From the NCBI GenBank assembly GCA_013154385.1, contig JAADCO010000055.1, positions 1-5,710 on the forward strand: 5,710 nt of DNA. The letters are read 5' to 3'. The DNA is from Thermodesulfobacteriota bacterium. Lineage in GTDB: Bacteria > Desulfobacterota > Thermodesulfobacteria > Thermodesulfobacteriales > Thermodesulfatatoraceae. The translations under genes were made by a program, and so were the position numbers. The notes under the pieces are model-generated. The model saw nothing but the letters and a program-made list of their open reading frames with translations, was not told the origin of the DNA and made no database searches. This document shows, one piece after another, positions 1 through 5,710 of the stretch; position 1 is the first letter of the stretch, and each line of letters begins with the position of its first letter.

Positions 1-1
1 G

Positions 2-964
2 ATCCATCCCGAGGCCTTCCGCCGACAGGAGGCGATCCCCAAAGGGCAGGCGGAAAAGCAGGCCGTGGAGGAGCTCCTCCGCAACCGAGACCCGGGGATC
101 TCGGCCACTTTCATCAACACCTATCTCACCTGCCCGGCCAAGTTCTACTTCCAGTATCTCCTCGGGCTCTCGCCGGCCAAAGAGGTGGCGGAGTTCGACG
201 CCGCGGAGCTGGGAGAGATCGTCCATTCGGCGCTAGAGGAATACTTTCGCCCCTTCCTGGGGCGGCCCTACCTCCCCCACGAGGACAACGACGCCGAGCG
301 GCTCTTTGCCCTGTTTCGGGAGTTCTTCGGCCTCTCCACCCTCTACCATCGCCTGGGGCCGGAGAGGCGCTTCTTCGTGGAGGAAACGGCCCTCTTCCGC
401 CTGAAGAACTATCTCGAGTTCCTGCAGCGGGTCCATCCCCAGGGGTTCTACATCCTGAGCCTGGAAAAAGACTTCACCAAGGAATGGCAGGGCCTGCGTT
501 TCTTCGGCCGGCTGGACCGCCTCGAGCGCCGGGGGCAGATCCTCTACGTGCTCGACTACAAGACGGGGCTCTACGTAAAGACCTTCCGCCCCAATCATCT
601 GGAAGAAAAGCTCTTCCCCTACGATCCTCCGACCACCTTTGGGGCCGAAGACCTCTTCGACCTCAGGGAACGCGTGCTCGACATCCAGCTCTTTCTCTAT
701 CTCTTCCTCACCCAGGACGAAGGGGCGGAGAACGCCGCCTTCCTGCAACTGGCAGCCGGCAACCTCCGGGACATCGAAAAACCCCTCTTCCCCGAGAAAA
801 CACCGCTTGAAGAGGCCAAGAAGTTCATGCACCACCGCTTCCCCCGCCTGCTCGACTATCTCCTGCGGCACATGATCGAAGCCGACGCCTTCTACGCCAC
901 CCCGGAAGACAAGCTCTGCAAGTTCTGCGACTTCAAGCTCTGTTGCGAATGCGCCCGCTATTGA
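2..964 (+). CDS. PD-(D/E)XK nuclease domain protein, AddB/RecB-like C-terminal part (5' partial)
   Basis: This is the C-terminal 320 residues of a larger protein. The frame is open to the left edge, so the GTG at 65 is very probably internal. Visible RecB-family nuclease marks are a first cluster Cys in YLTCPAKFYFQYLLGL (codon at 131), GEIVHSALEEYF with the motif I His, GRLDRLE (Asp codon at 515), the catalytic core LDYKTG (Asp codon at 554, Lys at 560), DIQLFLYLF with the Q-x3-Y motif, and a terminal C-x2-C-x4-C-C-x-C (Cys codons at 917, 926, 941, 944, 950). In AddB and Cas4 relatives, one N-terminal and three C-terminal Cys hold a 4Fe-4S cluster that staples the nuclease fold. The likely role is DNA end processing in double-strand break repair, in the cytoplasm. 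Whether a helicase-like region precedes the domain, as in AddB, cannot be seen. It converges on waaC with a 7-base overlap and is not part of that operon. The domain call is firm; the AddB identity is tentative. Confidence 0.88.
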   Translation: MHPEAFRRQEAIPKGQAEKQAVEELLRNRDPGISATFINTYLTCPAKFYFQYLLGLSPAKEVAEFDAAELGEIVHSALEEYFRPFLGRPYLPHEDNDAERLFALFREFFGLSTLYHRLGPERRFFVEETALFRLKNYLEFLQRVHPQGFYILSLEKDFTKEWQGLRFFGRLDRLERRGQILYVLDYKTGLYVKTFRPNHLEEKLFPYDPPTTFGAEDLFDLRERVLDIQLFLYLFLTQDEGAENAAFLQLAAGNLRDIEKPLFPEKTPLEEAKKFMHHRFPRLLDYLLRHMIEADAFYATPEDKLCKFCDFKLCCECARY

Positions 965-1941
965 AGGAAGGCCAGCACCTGCGCCGGGGTGATCTCTTCG
1001 AGGCACCGCACTCGGTCGCAGCGTCGCCTGAAACACGGGCTACACGAAAGAGAAGGAGAAAGCACCACGTGGTCACGGCCGAAGGGCCCCGTGCGCCAGG
1101 GAGCCGTGGGACCGAAGACGGCGATCACCCTGGCCCCCACCGCCGCGGCCAGATGCATGGGCCCGGTGTCCACGCTCACGACCTCGCGCGCCTCCTTGAG
1201 GAGGGCGGCGAGCTCCAGGAGGTTCAGTTTCCCGCAGAGGGAGACGGCGCCTTCCACTCCGGAGACGATCTCGTCCACGTAGGGGATGTCTCCCGCGGCC
1301 CCCACGAAGACCGGCTGCCGATCCCGCCGGAGGAGCTCCCGGGCCAGTTCTTGCCAGTAAGATTGGGGCCAGCGTTTGGTCGGCCATCGCGCGCAGGGGA
1401 TGAGCACCACGTACGGCGAACGCAGGCCGAACCTCTGCGAGACCCCTTCGGGCAGCGGAGGCAAGGGGAATCTGGGCTCTGCGGGCTCAATCCCGAGGGG
1501 GATGAGGGCGGAAAGATAGCGCCTTACGGCGTGTTCATCCGGATCGTAGGGCGGCAGAAGATAGTTGTAGAAGTGCGTGCTCCCCTCTCGATGGTTGGCA
1601 AAACCGGCCTTGAGGCGCGCCCGCGCAAGAGCCACGAGAAGAGCGCTCTTCAAGAGCCCCTGGAGATCGAGCACGAGATCGTATTCCTCCTTGCGCAACG
1701 CCTCGACGAAACGCGCGACCTCCTGCCCCACGCCACGCAGATCCCGGCGCCAGCGGGCAAGCCAGTCGCGGCGGCGGGAGACGAAGAGCCTTTCGAGCAG
1801 GGGATGCGCCTCAAGGAGGGGGGCCGCCGCTTCCTCCACCACCCAGTGGACCTCGTGGCCGGCTTCCTTCAGGGCCGCCAGGACCGGAAGCGTCTGGACC
1901 ACGTCTCCCAGGGCGGAGAGCTTGACGAGGAGGATCTTCAT
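958..1941 (-). CDS. waaC: LPS heptosyltransferase I (glycosyltransferase family 9)
   Basis: This 327-residue cytoplasmic or membrane-associated enzyme is expected to transfer L-glycero-D-manno-heptose from ADP-heptose to the first Kdo of Kdo-lipid A. The N-terminus MKILLVKLSALGDVVQTLP matches the WaaC pattern and places Asp13 where the proposed catalytic base of E. coli WaaC lies. Other WaaC-like marks are HWVVEE (about 32-37), LDLQGLLKSALL (91-102), REGSTHFYN (118-126), ARWPTKRWP (184-192, the nucleotide/phosphate-binding Lys region) and VSVDTGPMHLAAA (255-267, with Asp258 in the donor-binding loop). The C-terminus carries C-x2-C-x4-C-x4-C (Cys 300, 303, 308, 313), which I recall as common in family 9 enzymes of several phyla but absent from E. 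coli WaaC. The ATG is one base after the gmhB stop. No clear, well-spaced Shine-Dalgarno is visible, so translational coupling is likely. The stop (960-958) lies inside the end of the opposing nuclease gene. The family is certain; heptosyltransferase I rather than another family 9 specificity is likely, helped by the neighbouring waaF. Confidence 0.9.
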   Translation of the reverse strand: MKILLVKLSALGDVVQTLPVLAALKEAGHEVHWVVEEAAAPLLEAHPLLERLFVSRRRDWLARWRRDLRGVGQEVARFVEALRKEEYDLVLDLQGLLKSALLVALARARLKAGFANHREGSTHFYNYLLPPYDPDEHAVRRYLSALIPLGIEPAEPRFPLPPLPEGVSQRFGLRSPYVVLIPCARWPTKRWPQSYWQELARELLRRDRQPVFVGAAGDIPYVDEIVSGVEGAVSLCGKLNLLELAALLKEAREVVSVDTGPMHLAAAVGARVIAVFGPTAPWRTGPFGRDHVVLSPSLSCSPCFRRRCDRVRCLEEITPAQVLAFLQ

Positions 1942-1942
1942 C

Positions 1943-2509
1943 CTACTTGAGGCGGCTCAATATCTTCTGCGCGGCTTGCCAGAGATCTTCGGCCACGATG
2001 TCCGGCGTCACGCAGGCCAGGGCCTTTCCTTCGCGATGGAGCAGGCGGCTCAGGTCTCGCCGGCCGTAACCGGTGAGCACGAGCACACTGGTTGCCCCGA
2101 GGTTCTTGCCGAGGGCCACGTCCACGTCGCGATCCCCCACCACGAAGGCGCGCTTGAGATCGAGACCGAGCTCCTTGGCCGCGCGTTCCGCCAGACCGGT
2201 CTTGGGCTTGCGGCAGGAACACCCCTCTTCCGGATGATGCGGGCAGTAGTAGATACCGTCGAGCTCCACCCCGTGTTCGGCCAACAATTCCTTCAAACGC
2301 TCGTGGATGCGCGCCAATGTCTCCTCATCGAAGTATCCCCTGGCGATGCCGCTCTGGTTGGTGATCACCACCAGGGCGAGACCGGCTTCTTTCAGGAGGC
2401 GCAGGGCCTCGGGAACGCGGGGAAGGAGCTTGACTTCTTCGGGGCGGCGCAGATAGCCCACCTCTTCGATGATGGTTCCGTCACGGTCAAGAAAGACTAC
2501 CGGTTTCAC
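1943..2509 (-). CDS. gmhB: D-glycero-beta-D-manno-heptose-1,7-bisphosphate 7-phosphatase
   Basis: This 188-residue HAD-superfamily phosphatase removes the 7-phosphate of heptose 1,7-bisphosphate, leaving heptose 1-phosphate for ADP-heptose synthesis in the cytoplasm. Motif I is FLDRDGT, with nucleophile Asp8 and acid/base Asp10. Motif II is VITNQSG (Thr50). The Lys of motif III is in CRKPKTG (Lys101 or Lys103), and motif IV is VGDRDVD (Asp126, Asp130). A zinc-binding loop typical of GmhB, C-x-H-x5-C-x-C (Cys89, His91, Cys97, Cys99), lies between motifs II and III and separates it from generic HAD phosphatases and from most histidinol phosphatases. Length matches the family (about 180-190). 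The start is GTG at 2509, chosen because it gives the standard MKPVVFLDRDGT beginning and sits 6 bases after a perfect GGAGG. It overlaps the waaF end by 23 bases, and its stop is one base before waaC. The context of two heptosyltransferases supports the LPS role and the beta-anomer assignment. Confidence 0.94.
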   Translation of the reverse strand: MKPVVFLDRDGTIIEEVGYLRRPEEVKLLPRVPEALRLLKEAGLALVVITNQSGIARGYFDEETLARIHERLKELLAEHGVELDGIYYCPHHPEEGCSCRKPKTGLAERAAKELGLDLKRAFVVGDRDVDVALGKNLGATSVLVLTGYGRRDLSRLLHREGKALACVTPDIVAEDLWQAAQKILSRLK

Positions 2510-3488
2510 GCGTCACCTCCAGACACGCTCTCAAAACGTCGGAGACCTGGATCTTTTCGAAACATTCGTAGCCGCGCGCGCAGGTCCGCGAAAGGCAGGG
2601 ACTGCACGGGACCTCTGCGCGAACGACCTTGGCCCGGGGATTCAAAGGCCCGGTGGCCTCGGGGTCCGTGGATCCGAAGATGGCCACCTGGGGCCGCTTG
2701 AGGGCCGCGGCCACGTGCATGAGCCCGGAATCGTTGCTCACGAAGAGATCGAGGGTTTCGATGATGGCGGCGGCGGTGGCCAGATCCGTCAAGCCGCAGA
2801 GGTTTCGGGTGCGCGAAAGATCCCGCGCGAGTTCCTCTCCGGCGGCGCGTTCGGCAGCCCCGCCCAGGATGACCAGGGAAAACCCCTTGCGCCGGAGATG
2901 ATAGGCCAGGGCGCGAAAGCGGGAAAGGGGCCACTTCTTGGCCGGCCCGAAGGCGGCTCCCGGCGCAAGCCCTGCTCGGGGAGGCGGAAGATCGGAAAGG
3001 AGGGCCGCGGCGCGCTGGCGGGCGGCCTCGGAAAGAAAGAGCCTCAGTTCGCGATCCTCCACCTCAAAGCCCAGGGCTTCGAGAAGGTGCAGATAGTAGT
3101 CCCGCTGATGGAGCTTTTCCTTCGGCGGGGAAACGGCGCGGGTGAGGAGGAACCCCCTTCCGTCGGTGCGATACCCCCATCGGTTTTTCACGCGCGCCAG
3201 GAAGAAGAGAAGGGCCGAGGAAAAAGAGTTCGGGAAGAGAATCCCGGTTTCGAAACGTCCCCGGAGACGGCGCGCCGCAGAGAGGAGACCGCGCCGTCCT
3301 GCTTCCACGGGTTCGAGCTCCCTCACGTTGGGAAACACGCGGAAGAGAGAAAGAAGGGGAGGCCGGGCCACGAGCGCCAGACGCGGATAGAACCGGGCCA
3401 ACGTCAGCAGAGCAGGTGTGGCCATGACGGCGTCTCCCACCCAGTTGGGAAGTCTCACTAATATCTCTTCGGTCCGGAAAGCGGGCAT
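2487..3488 (-). CDS. waaF: LPS heptosyltransferase II (glycosyltransferase family 9)
   Basis: This 333-residue ADP-heptose:LPS heptosyltransferase is expected to add the second heptose to heptosyl-Kdo2-lipid A on the cytoplasmic side of the inner membrane. Diagnostic WaaF blocks are ILVRLPNWVGDAVMATPAL (9-27, Asp19 aligned with the catalytic-base position), FPNSFSSALL (85-94), WGYRTDGRG (104-112), PGAAFGPAKKWP (176-187), SNDSGLMHVAAAL (251-263) and FGSTDPEATGP (271-281). A Cys cluster C-x2-C-x4-C-x5-C (295, 298, 303, 309) sits near the C-terminus, as in the neighbouring waaC product. The ATG at 3488 is chosen because it is one base after the stop of the small upstream gene and gives a normal family N-terminus. 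The frame stays open to a TTG at 3563, but the extra residues there resemble nothing and overlap the small gene. No strong Shine-Dalgarno precedes the ATG, so coupling with the upstream gene is likely. The end overlaps gmhB by 23 bases. The pairing with waaC is typical of heptose core loci. Confidence 0.94.
   Translation of the reverse strand: MPAFRTEEILVRLPNWVGDAVMATPALLTLARFYPRLALVARPPLLSLFRVFPNVRELEPVEAGRRGLLSAARRLRGRFETGILFPNSFSSALLFFLARVKNRWGYRTDGRGFLLTRAVSPPKEKLHQRDYYLHLLEALGFEVEDRELRLFLSEAARQRAAALLSDLPPPRAGLAPGAAFGPAKKWPLSRFRALAYHLRRKGFSLVILGGAAERAAGEELARDLSRTRNLCGLTDLATAAAIIETLDLFVSNDSGLMHVAAALKRPQVAIFGSTDPEATGPLNPRAKVVRAEVPCSPCLSRTCARGYECFEKIQVSDVLRACLEVTRETGSLS
2513..2520 (-). promoter_or_regulatory. 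Strong Shine-Dalgarno of gmhB inside the waaF coding end
   Basis: Read on the - strand the bases are GGAGGTGA, followed by CGC and the GTG start at 2509. GGAGG is 6 bases from the start, an ideal distance, and the stretch is complementary to the 16S rRNA 3' end. It lies inside the last codons of waaF. It decides the GTG start of gmhB and suggests that gmhB can be initiated independently of coupling. It is the best Shine-Dalgarno I see in the run. Confidence 0.85.
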
Positions 3489-3489
3489 C

Positions 3490-3582
3490 TCAACGTCTGG
3501 CACGCCATTCGAGATAGAGCCACAGGAGCCCCACGAAAACGGCAATGGCCAAAAGCTCGACAAAAAGTTCCTTCAGATCCAT
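3490..3582 (-). CDS. Small hydrophobic single-pass membrane peptide, 30 residues, unknown function
   Basis: I do not recognise this gene. It would encode 30 residues beginning MDLKELF and ending LEWRARR. Roughly residues 7-26 form a hydrophobic segment rich in Leu, Val, Ala and Phe with aromatic Trp/Tyr near its end. The N-terminal part carries acidic residues and the C-terminus is RARR, so the positive-inside rule predicts the C-terminus in the cytoplasm. Support for a real gene is its fit: its ATG overlaps the trpG stop by one base (TGATG), and its TGA is one base before the waaF ATG, so it fills the whole gap exactly. No convincing Shine-Dalgarno precedes it, so it would depend on re-initiation after trpG. 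The frame continues upstream into trpG to give 82 residues, but that part is a low-complexity shadow of trpG. It may be a membrane anchor or an LPS-assembly accessory, or simply a coupling leader for waaF; nothing in the sequence decides this. Confidence 0.6.
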   Translation of the reverse strand: MDLKELFVELLAIAVFVGLLWLYLEWRARR

Positions 3583-4241
3583 CAGCCCGGGAAGAGAAAG
3601 TTGCGCAGGATGATGACCCCTTCGGGGAGATCCCGGGAGGTGAAGTCCCAATCGCGAGGGGCTTTGCGCAAGCGTTTCCAGGCGTAAAGAGAGGTGCCGA
3701 TGGATTCCGGATGGAACTGGACGCCCTCCACCGGCCACTCTCGATGGCGCACCCCCATGATTTCGCCCTCTTCATCGCGGGCGGTGACCACGAGCTCCGG
3801 CGGGAGACTGGCCTCCTCGATGACGAGGGAGTGATAGCGCATGGCTTCGAAAGGGGACGGAAGCCCCTTGAAAACGCCCTGGCCATCGTGCGTGATCTCC
3901 GAGGTCTTTCCGTGCATGAGGCGTTTGGCCCGCACGATGTTGGCGCCGAAAGCCGCCCCGATGCTCTGATGCCCCAGACACACCCCCAGGATGGGGATGC
4001 GGCCGGCAAAATACTTGATGGCGGCCACGGATATGCCCGCTTCTTTGGGCGTGCAAGGCCCGGGAGAGATCACCAGGTGGGTGGGTTGCAGATTTTCCAG
4101 CTCTTTCACCGTGATCTCGTCGTTGCGGAAGACGGAAATCTGCGTTCCCGGGGCCAGCTTCTGACACATGATGCCCAGCAACTGCACCAGGTTGTAGGTG
4201 AAGGAATCGTAGTTGTCGATGACAACGAGATGAATGGCCAT
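3582..4241 (-). CDS. trpG: Anthranilate synthase component II, glutamine amidotransferase
   Basis: This 219-residue class I glutamine amidotransferase hydrolyses glutamine and channels ammonia to TrpE for anthranilate synthesis; in many bacteria the same subunit also serves PabB in folate synthesis. The start block is IDNYDSFTYNLVQ (8-20). The oxyanion strand is SPGPCTP (59-65), the nucleophile elbow is GVCLGHQ with Cys88, and the rest of the triad is His177 and Glu179 in FHPES. RYHSL (135-139) is the usual family block. The family is usually about 190-200 residues. Here about 22 extra residues (roughly 185-205) separate FHPESIGT from the normal ending GVIILRNFL, and about six extra lie near 21-38. 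The ATG immediately follows the trpE TAG, with AGGGGG 6 bases upstream, so the pair is co-translated. Its TGA overlaps the next ATG by one base. The adjacent trpE supports TrpG over PabA as the main role. Confidence 0.95.
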   Translation of the reverse strand: MAIHLVVIDNYDSFTYNLVQLLGIMCQKLAPGTQISVFRNDEITVKELENLQPTHLVISPGPCTPKEAGISVAAIKYFAGRIPILGVCLGHQSIGAAFGANIVRAKRLMHGKTSEITHDGQGVFKGLPSPFEAMRYHSLVIEEASLPPELVVTARDEEGEIMGVRHREWPVEGVQFHPESIGTSLYAWKRLRKAPRDWDFTSRDLPEGVIILRNFLFPG

Positions 4242-5710
4242 CTAAAGCCCCCTGTGCGCCATTTCGATGGCCTTAATCATACCGCGAGCCTTGTTGATGG
4301 TCTCCTGGAACTCGCGTTCCGGATCGGAGTCAGCCACGATCCCGGCGCCGGCCTGGAGATAGAGGCGCGTGCCCTTTTGAAAGAGAGTCCTGATGGCGAT
4401 GCAGAGATCCATGTTGCCGGAGAAACCGAAATATCCCACGGCTCCGGCGTAAGGTCCGCGGCGGGCGTGCTCCAGCTCCTCGATGATCTCCATGGCGCGG
4501 ATCTTCGGGGCACCGGAGACCGTGCCCGCGGGGAAGGTGGCCTTGAGCACGTCGAACATGTCCTTTCCCGGAGCCAAATCGCCCCGCACGCCGGAAACGA
4601 GATGCATCACGTGGGAATAGCGCTCGATGACCATGAGCTCGTGCACCTCCACACTGCCGTAGGTGGCCACGCGTCCGACGTCGTTTCGCCCGAGATCAAC
4701 GAGCATGAGGTGTTCGGCGCGCTCCTTGGGATCGTGGAGGAGATCTTCGGCGAGGGCCTGATCTTCGGTTTCCGTGCGCCCGCGCGGCCTGGTGCCGGCG
4801 ATGGGACGCACCTCGATGGTGCCTTCCTCGAGCCGGACGAGGATCTCCGGAGAGGAACCGATGAGGGTCTCGTCCCCCAGGCGGAGATAGAAGAGATAGG
4901 GAGAAGGGTTTATCTTGCGCAGGGCGCGGTAGATGTCGAACGGACGAAGATGGTTTTCTCCGGAAAAACGTTGTGAGAGCACCACCTGGATCACGTCTCC
5001 GGCCTGGATGTATTCTTTGGCCTTCTTGACCATTTCGTGGAAGCGGTTCCGGCTGATCTCCGGAGCAAGGATGGTTTCTTCCTTGGGCGGCGTGGCCGGA
5101 GGATAGATGAGAGGCCCTCTCACCCGACGGACCATGGCCTCGATTTCGGCCAGGGCCCGGTCGTAGACCGCCTCCGGGGAGTTCCCCTCATCGAGACGGG
5201 CGTTGTAGACCACGAGAAGGCTGTGCCGCAGGCGGTCGTAGATGAGGAGGATCTCGGGGAACATGAGATGCACGTCGGAAAACCCCGTGGTCTCGGGGAG
5301 GGTGGCGGGGAGGCGTTCCATGAAACGGACCATGTCGTAGGAGACGAACCCCACCGCCCCGCCGAAAAATCGGGGCAGTTCCGGAAGGGTGGCGGCCTTG
5401 AAACGCGCGAGGAGCTTGCGCAAGTCCTCGAGCGGGTTCTCACTCCAGAAACGTTTCTCTCCGTGACGATCAAGGAGGGCGATCTCCCGATCTCGGCTAC
5501 GAAAGACGAGGAAGGGATTGACCCCGATGAAGCTGTAACGTGCCCATTTCTCGCCGCCTTCGATGCTCTCGAGCAGGAAACCGTAGTGCCCCACGAAGAC
5601 TTTGTAGAAGAGGGAGATAGGGGTCTCCATGTCCACGAGGACTTCCTGGAAGACGGGCACGAGATTGTGTTCTTTGGCCAGGGAAACAAAAGCTTTTTTG
5701 TCGGGAAAAG
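4242..5710 (-). CDS. trpE: Anthranilate synthase component I (5' end cut by window edge)
   Basis: TrpE converts chorismate and ammonia (from TrpG) to anthranilate and pyruvate, the first committed step of tryptophan synthesis. The frame is open to the edge: upstream of the GTG at 5660 lie codons for FPDKKAFVSLAKEHNL, the usual TrpE N-terminus, so that GTG is internal and only a few residues are missing. Numbering from the Phe at 5708, 488 residues are visible, normal for the family. LLES (45-48) is the tryptophan-binding feedback motif. The chorismate-binding domain shows QAGDVIQVVLSQRF, RPIAGTRPRG, LVDLGRNDVGRV, FPAGTVSGAPK, YAGAVGYFGFSGNMD and AGAGIVADSDPE. The Ala of PIAGT (about 304) is diagnostic: aminodeoxychorismate synthase PabB normally has Lys there. 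Allosteric inhibition by tryptophan is therefore expected. The TAG stop directly abuts the trpG ATG. No trpD follows, which is unusual for a trp operon; any leader or attenuator would lie beyond the window. Confidence 0.96.
   Translation of the reverse strand, partial: FPDKKAFVSLAKEHNLVPVFQEVLVDMETPISLFYKVFVGHYGFLLESIEGGEKWARYSFIGVNPFLVFRSRDREIALLDRHGEKRFWSENPLEDLRKLLARFKAATLPELPRFFGGAVGFVSYDMVRFMERLPATLPETTGFSDVHLMFPEILLIYDRLRHSLLVVYNARLDEGNSPEAVYDRALAEIEAMVRRVRGPLIYPPATPPKEETILAPEISRNRFHEMVKKAKEYIQAGDVIQVVLSQRFSGENHLRPFDIYRALRKINPSPYLFYLRLGDETLIGSSPEILVRLEEGTIEVRPIAGTRPRGRTETEDQALAEDLLHDPKERAEHLMLVDLGRNDVGRVATYGSVEVHELMVIERYSHVMHLVSGVRGDLAPGKDMFDVLKATFPAGTVSGAPKIRAMEIIEELEHARRGPYAGAVGYFGFSGNMDLCIAIRTLFQKGTRLYLQAGAGIVADSDPEREFQETINKARGMIKAIEMAHRGL
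4248..4253 (-). promoter_or_regulatory. Probable Shine-Dalgarno of trpG at the end of trpE
   Basis: On the - strand the bases read AGGGGG, then CTTTAG, then the ATG at 4241. The spacing of 6 bases is right for a Shine-Dalgarno, with one mismatch to AGGAGG. It lies in the last codons of trpE and supports the ATG that abuts the trpE stop. It is consistent with coupled, near-stoichiometric synthesis of the two anthranilate synthase subunits. Confidence 0.55.

Noticed and set aside
65..67. GTG at 65 as the true start of the nuclease gene.
   Set aside because: The same frame is open to the left window edge with protein-like sequence before it, and nuclease domains of this type usually end a much larger protein. 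The gene is better treated as 5' partial.
2..964. The nuclease as a CRISPR Cas4 protein.
   Set aside because: The Cys pattern and PD-(D/E)XK motifs are shared with Cas4, but the visible part alone is longer than a typical Cas4, it continues upstream, and there is no CRISPR array or cas neighbour in the window.
943..1950. A 335-codon + strand frame opposite waaC.
   Set aside because: It covers waaC almost exactly in antisense, has low-complexity Arg/Gly/Glu composition and shows no motif. It is a shadow of the waaC reading frame.
1577..3461. Two further long + strand frames (1577-2701 and 2469-3461) opposite waaC, gmhB and waaF.
   Set aside because: Both are antisense to genes with intact catalytic motifs, cross gene junctions without regard to them, and have shadow-like composition.
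3489..3563. An extended waaF start at the TTG at 3563.
   Set aside because: The 25 extra residues do not look like a WaaF N-terminus and overlap the small membrane-peptide gene in another frame. The ATG at 3488 gives the standard family beginning.
3711..4976. A 421-codon open frame on the + strand, opposite trpG and trpE.
   Set aside because: It is fully antisense to two certain genes, straddles their junction, and its product is rich in His, Gly, Asp and Glu with no recognisable domain. Long antisense frames are common in GC-rich coding DNA.
5658..5660. GTG at 5660 as the trpE start.
   Set aside because: Codons upstream of it in the same frame give the conserved TrpE N-terminal segment FPDKKAFVSLAKEHNL, so the true start is beyond the window.
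4242..5710. trpE as pabB (aminodeoxychorismate synthase).
   Set aside because: The PIAGT motif has Ala in place of the Lys normal in PabB, the LLES tryptophan-binding motif is present, and trpG is directly adjacent.

Overview
The window is a compact stretch of chromosome from a GC-rich Gram-negative bacterium. It carries genes for a heptose-containing lipopolysaccharide (LPS) inner core, which implies an outer membrane. The Glu/Arg/Leu-rich proteins and gene types would fit a Desulfobacterota or Thermodesulfobacteria-like organism, possibly thermophilic. That placement is an impression from protein character, not a demonstrated assignment.

Layout from left to right: (1) on the + strand, the 3' end of a large gene whose product ends in a RecB/AddB-type PD-(D/E)XK nuclease domain with an iron-sulfur Cys cluster (2-964, beginning outside the window). 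(2) All other genes are on the - strand and read right to left as one run: trpE (5710-4242, a few N-terminal residues cut off by the window edge), trpG (4241-3582), a 30-codon gene for a single-pass membrane peptide (3582-3490), waaF (3488-2487), gmhB (2509-1943) and waaC (1941-958). The last - strand gene and the + strand nuclease gene converge and overlap by 7 bases.

Packing is extreme: only two bases (1942 and 3489) lie outside a coding region. The - strand junctions are TAG|ATG, TGATG (1-base overlap), TGA-G-ATG, a 23-base overlap with a strong internal Shine-Dalgarno, and TAG-G-ATG. This points to one polycistronic transcript with coupled translation. There is no room in the window for internal promoters, terminators or an attenuator outside coding sequence; the promoter must lie beyond 5710 or inside genes.

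Functionally the run joins two pathways. TrpE and TrpG form anthranilate synthase, the first committed step of tryptophan synthesis from chorismate and glutamine. GmhB makes the heptose-1-phosphate precursor of ADP-heptose, and WaaC and WaaF add the first and second heptoses to the Kdo-lipid A core. The remaining ADP-heptose genes (gmhA, hldE/hldD) and trpD/C/F/B/A are not visible. The most intriguing items are the unrecognised 30-residue membrane peptide between the two modules and a roughly 22-residue insertion near the C-terminus of TrpG. I see no CRISPR array, mobile element, RNA gene or evident new defence system.
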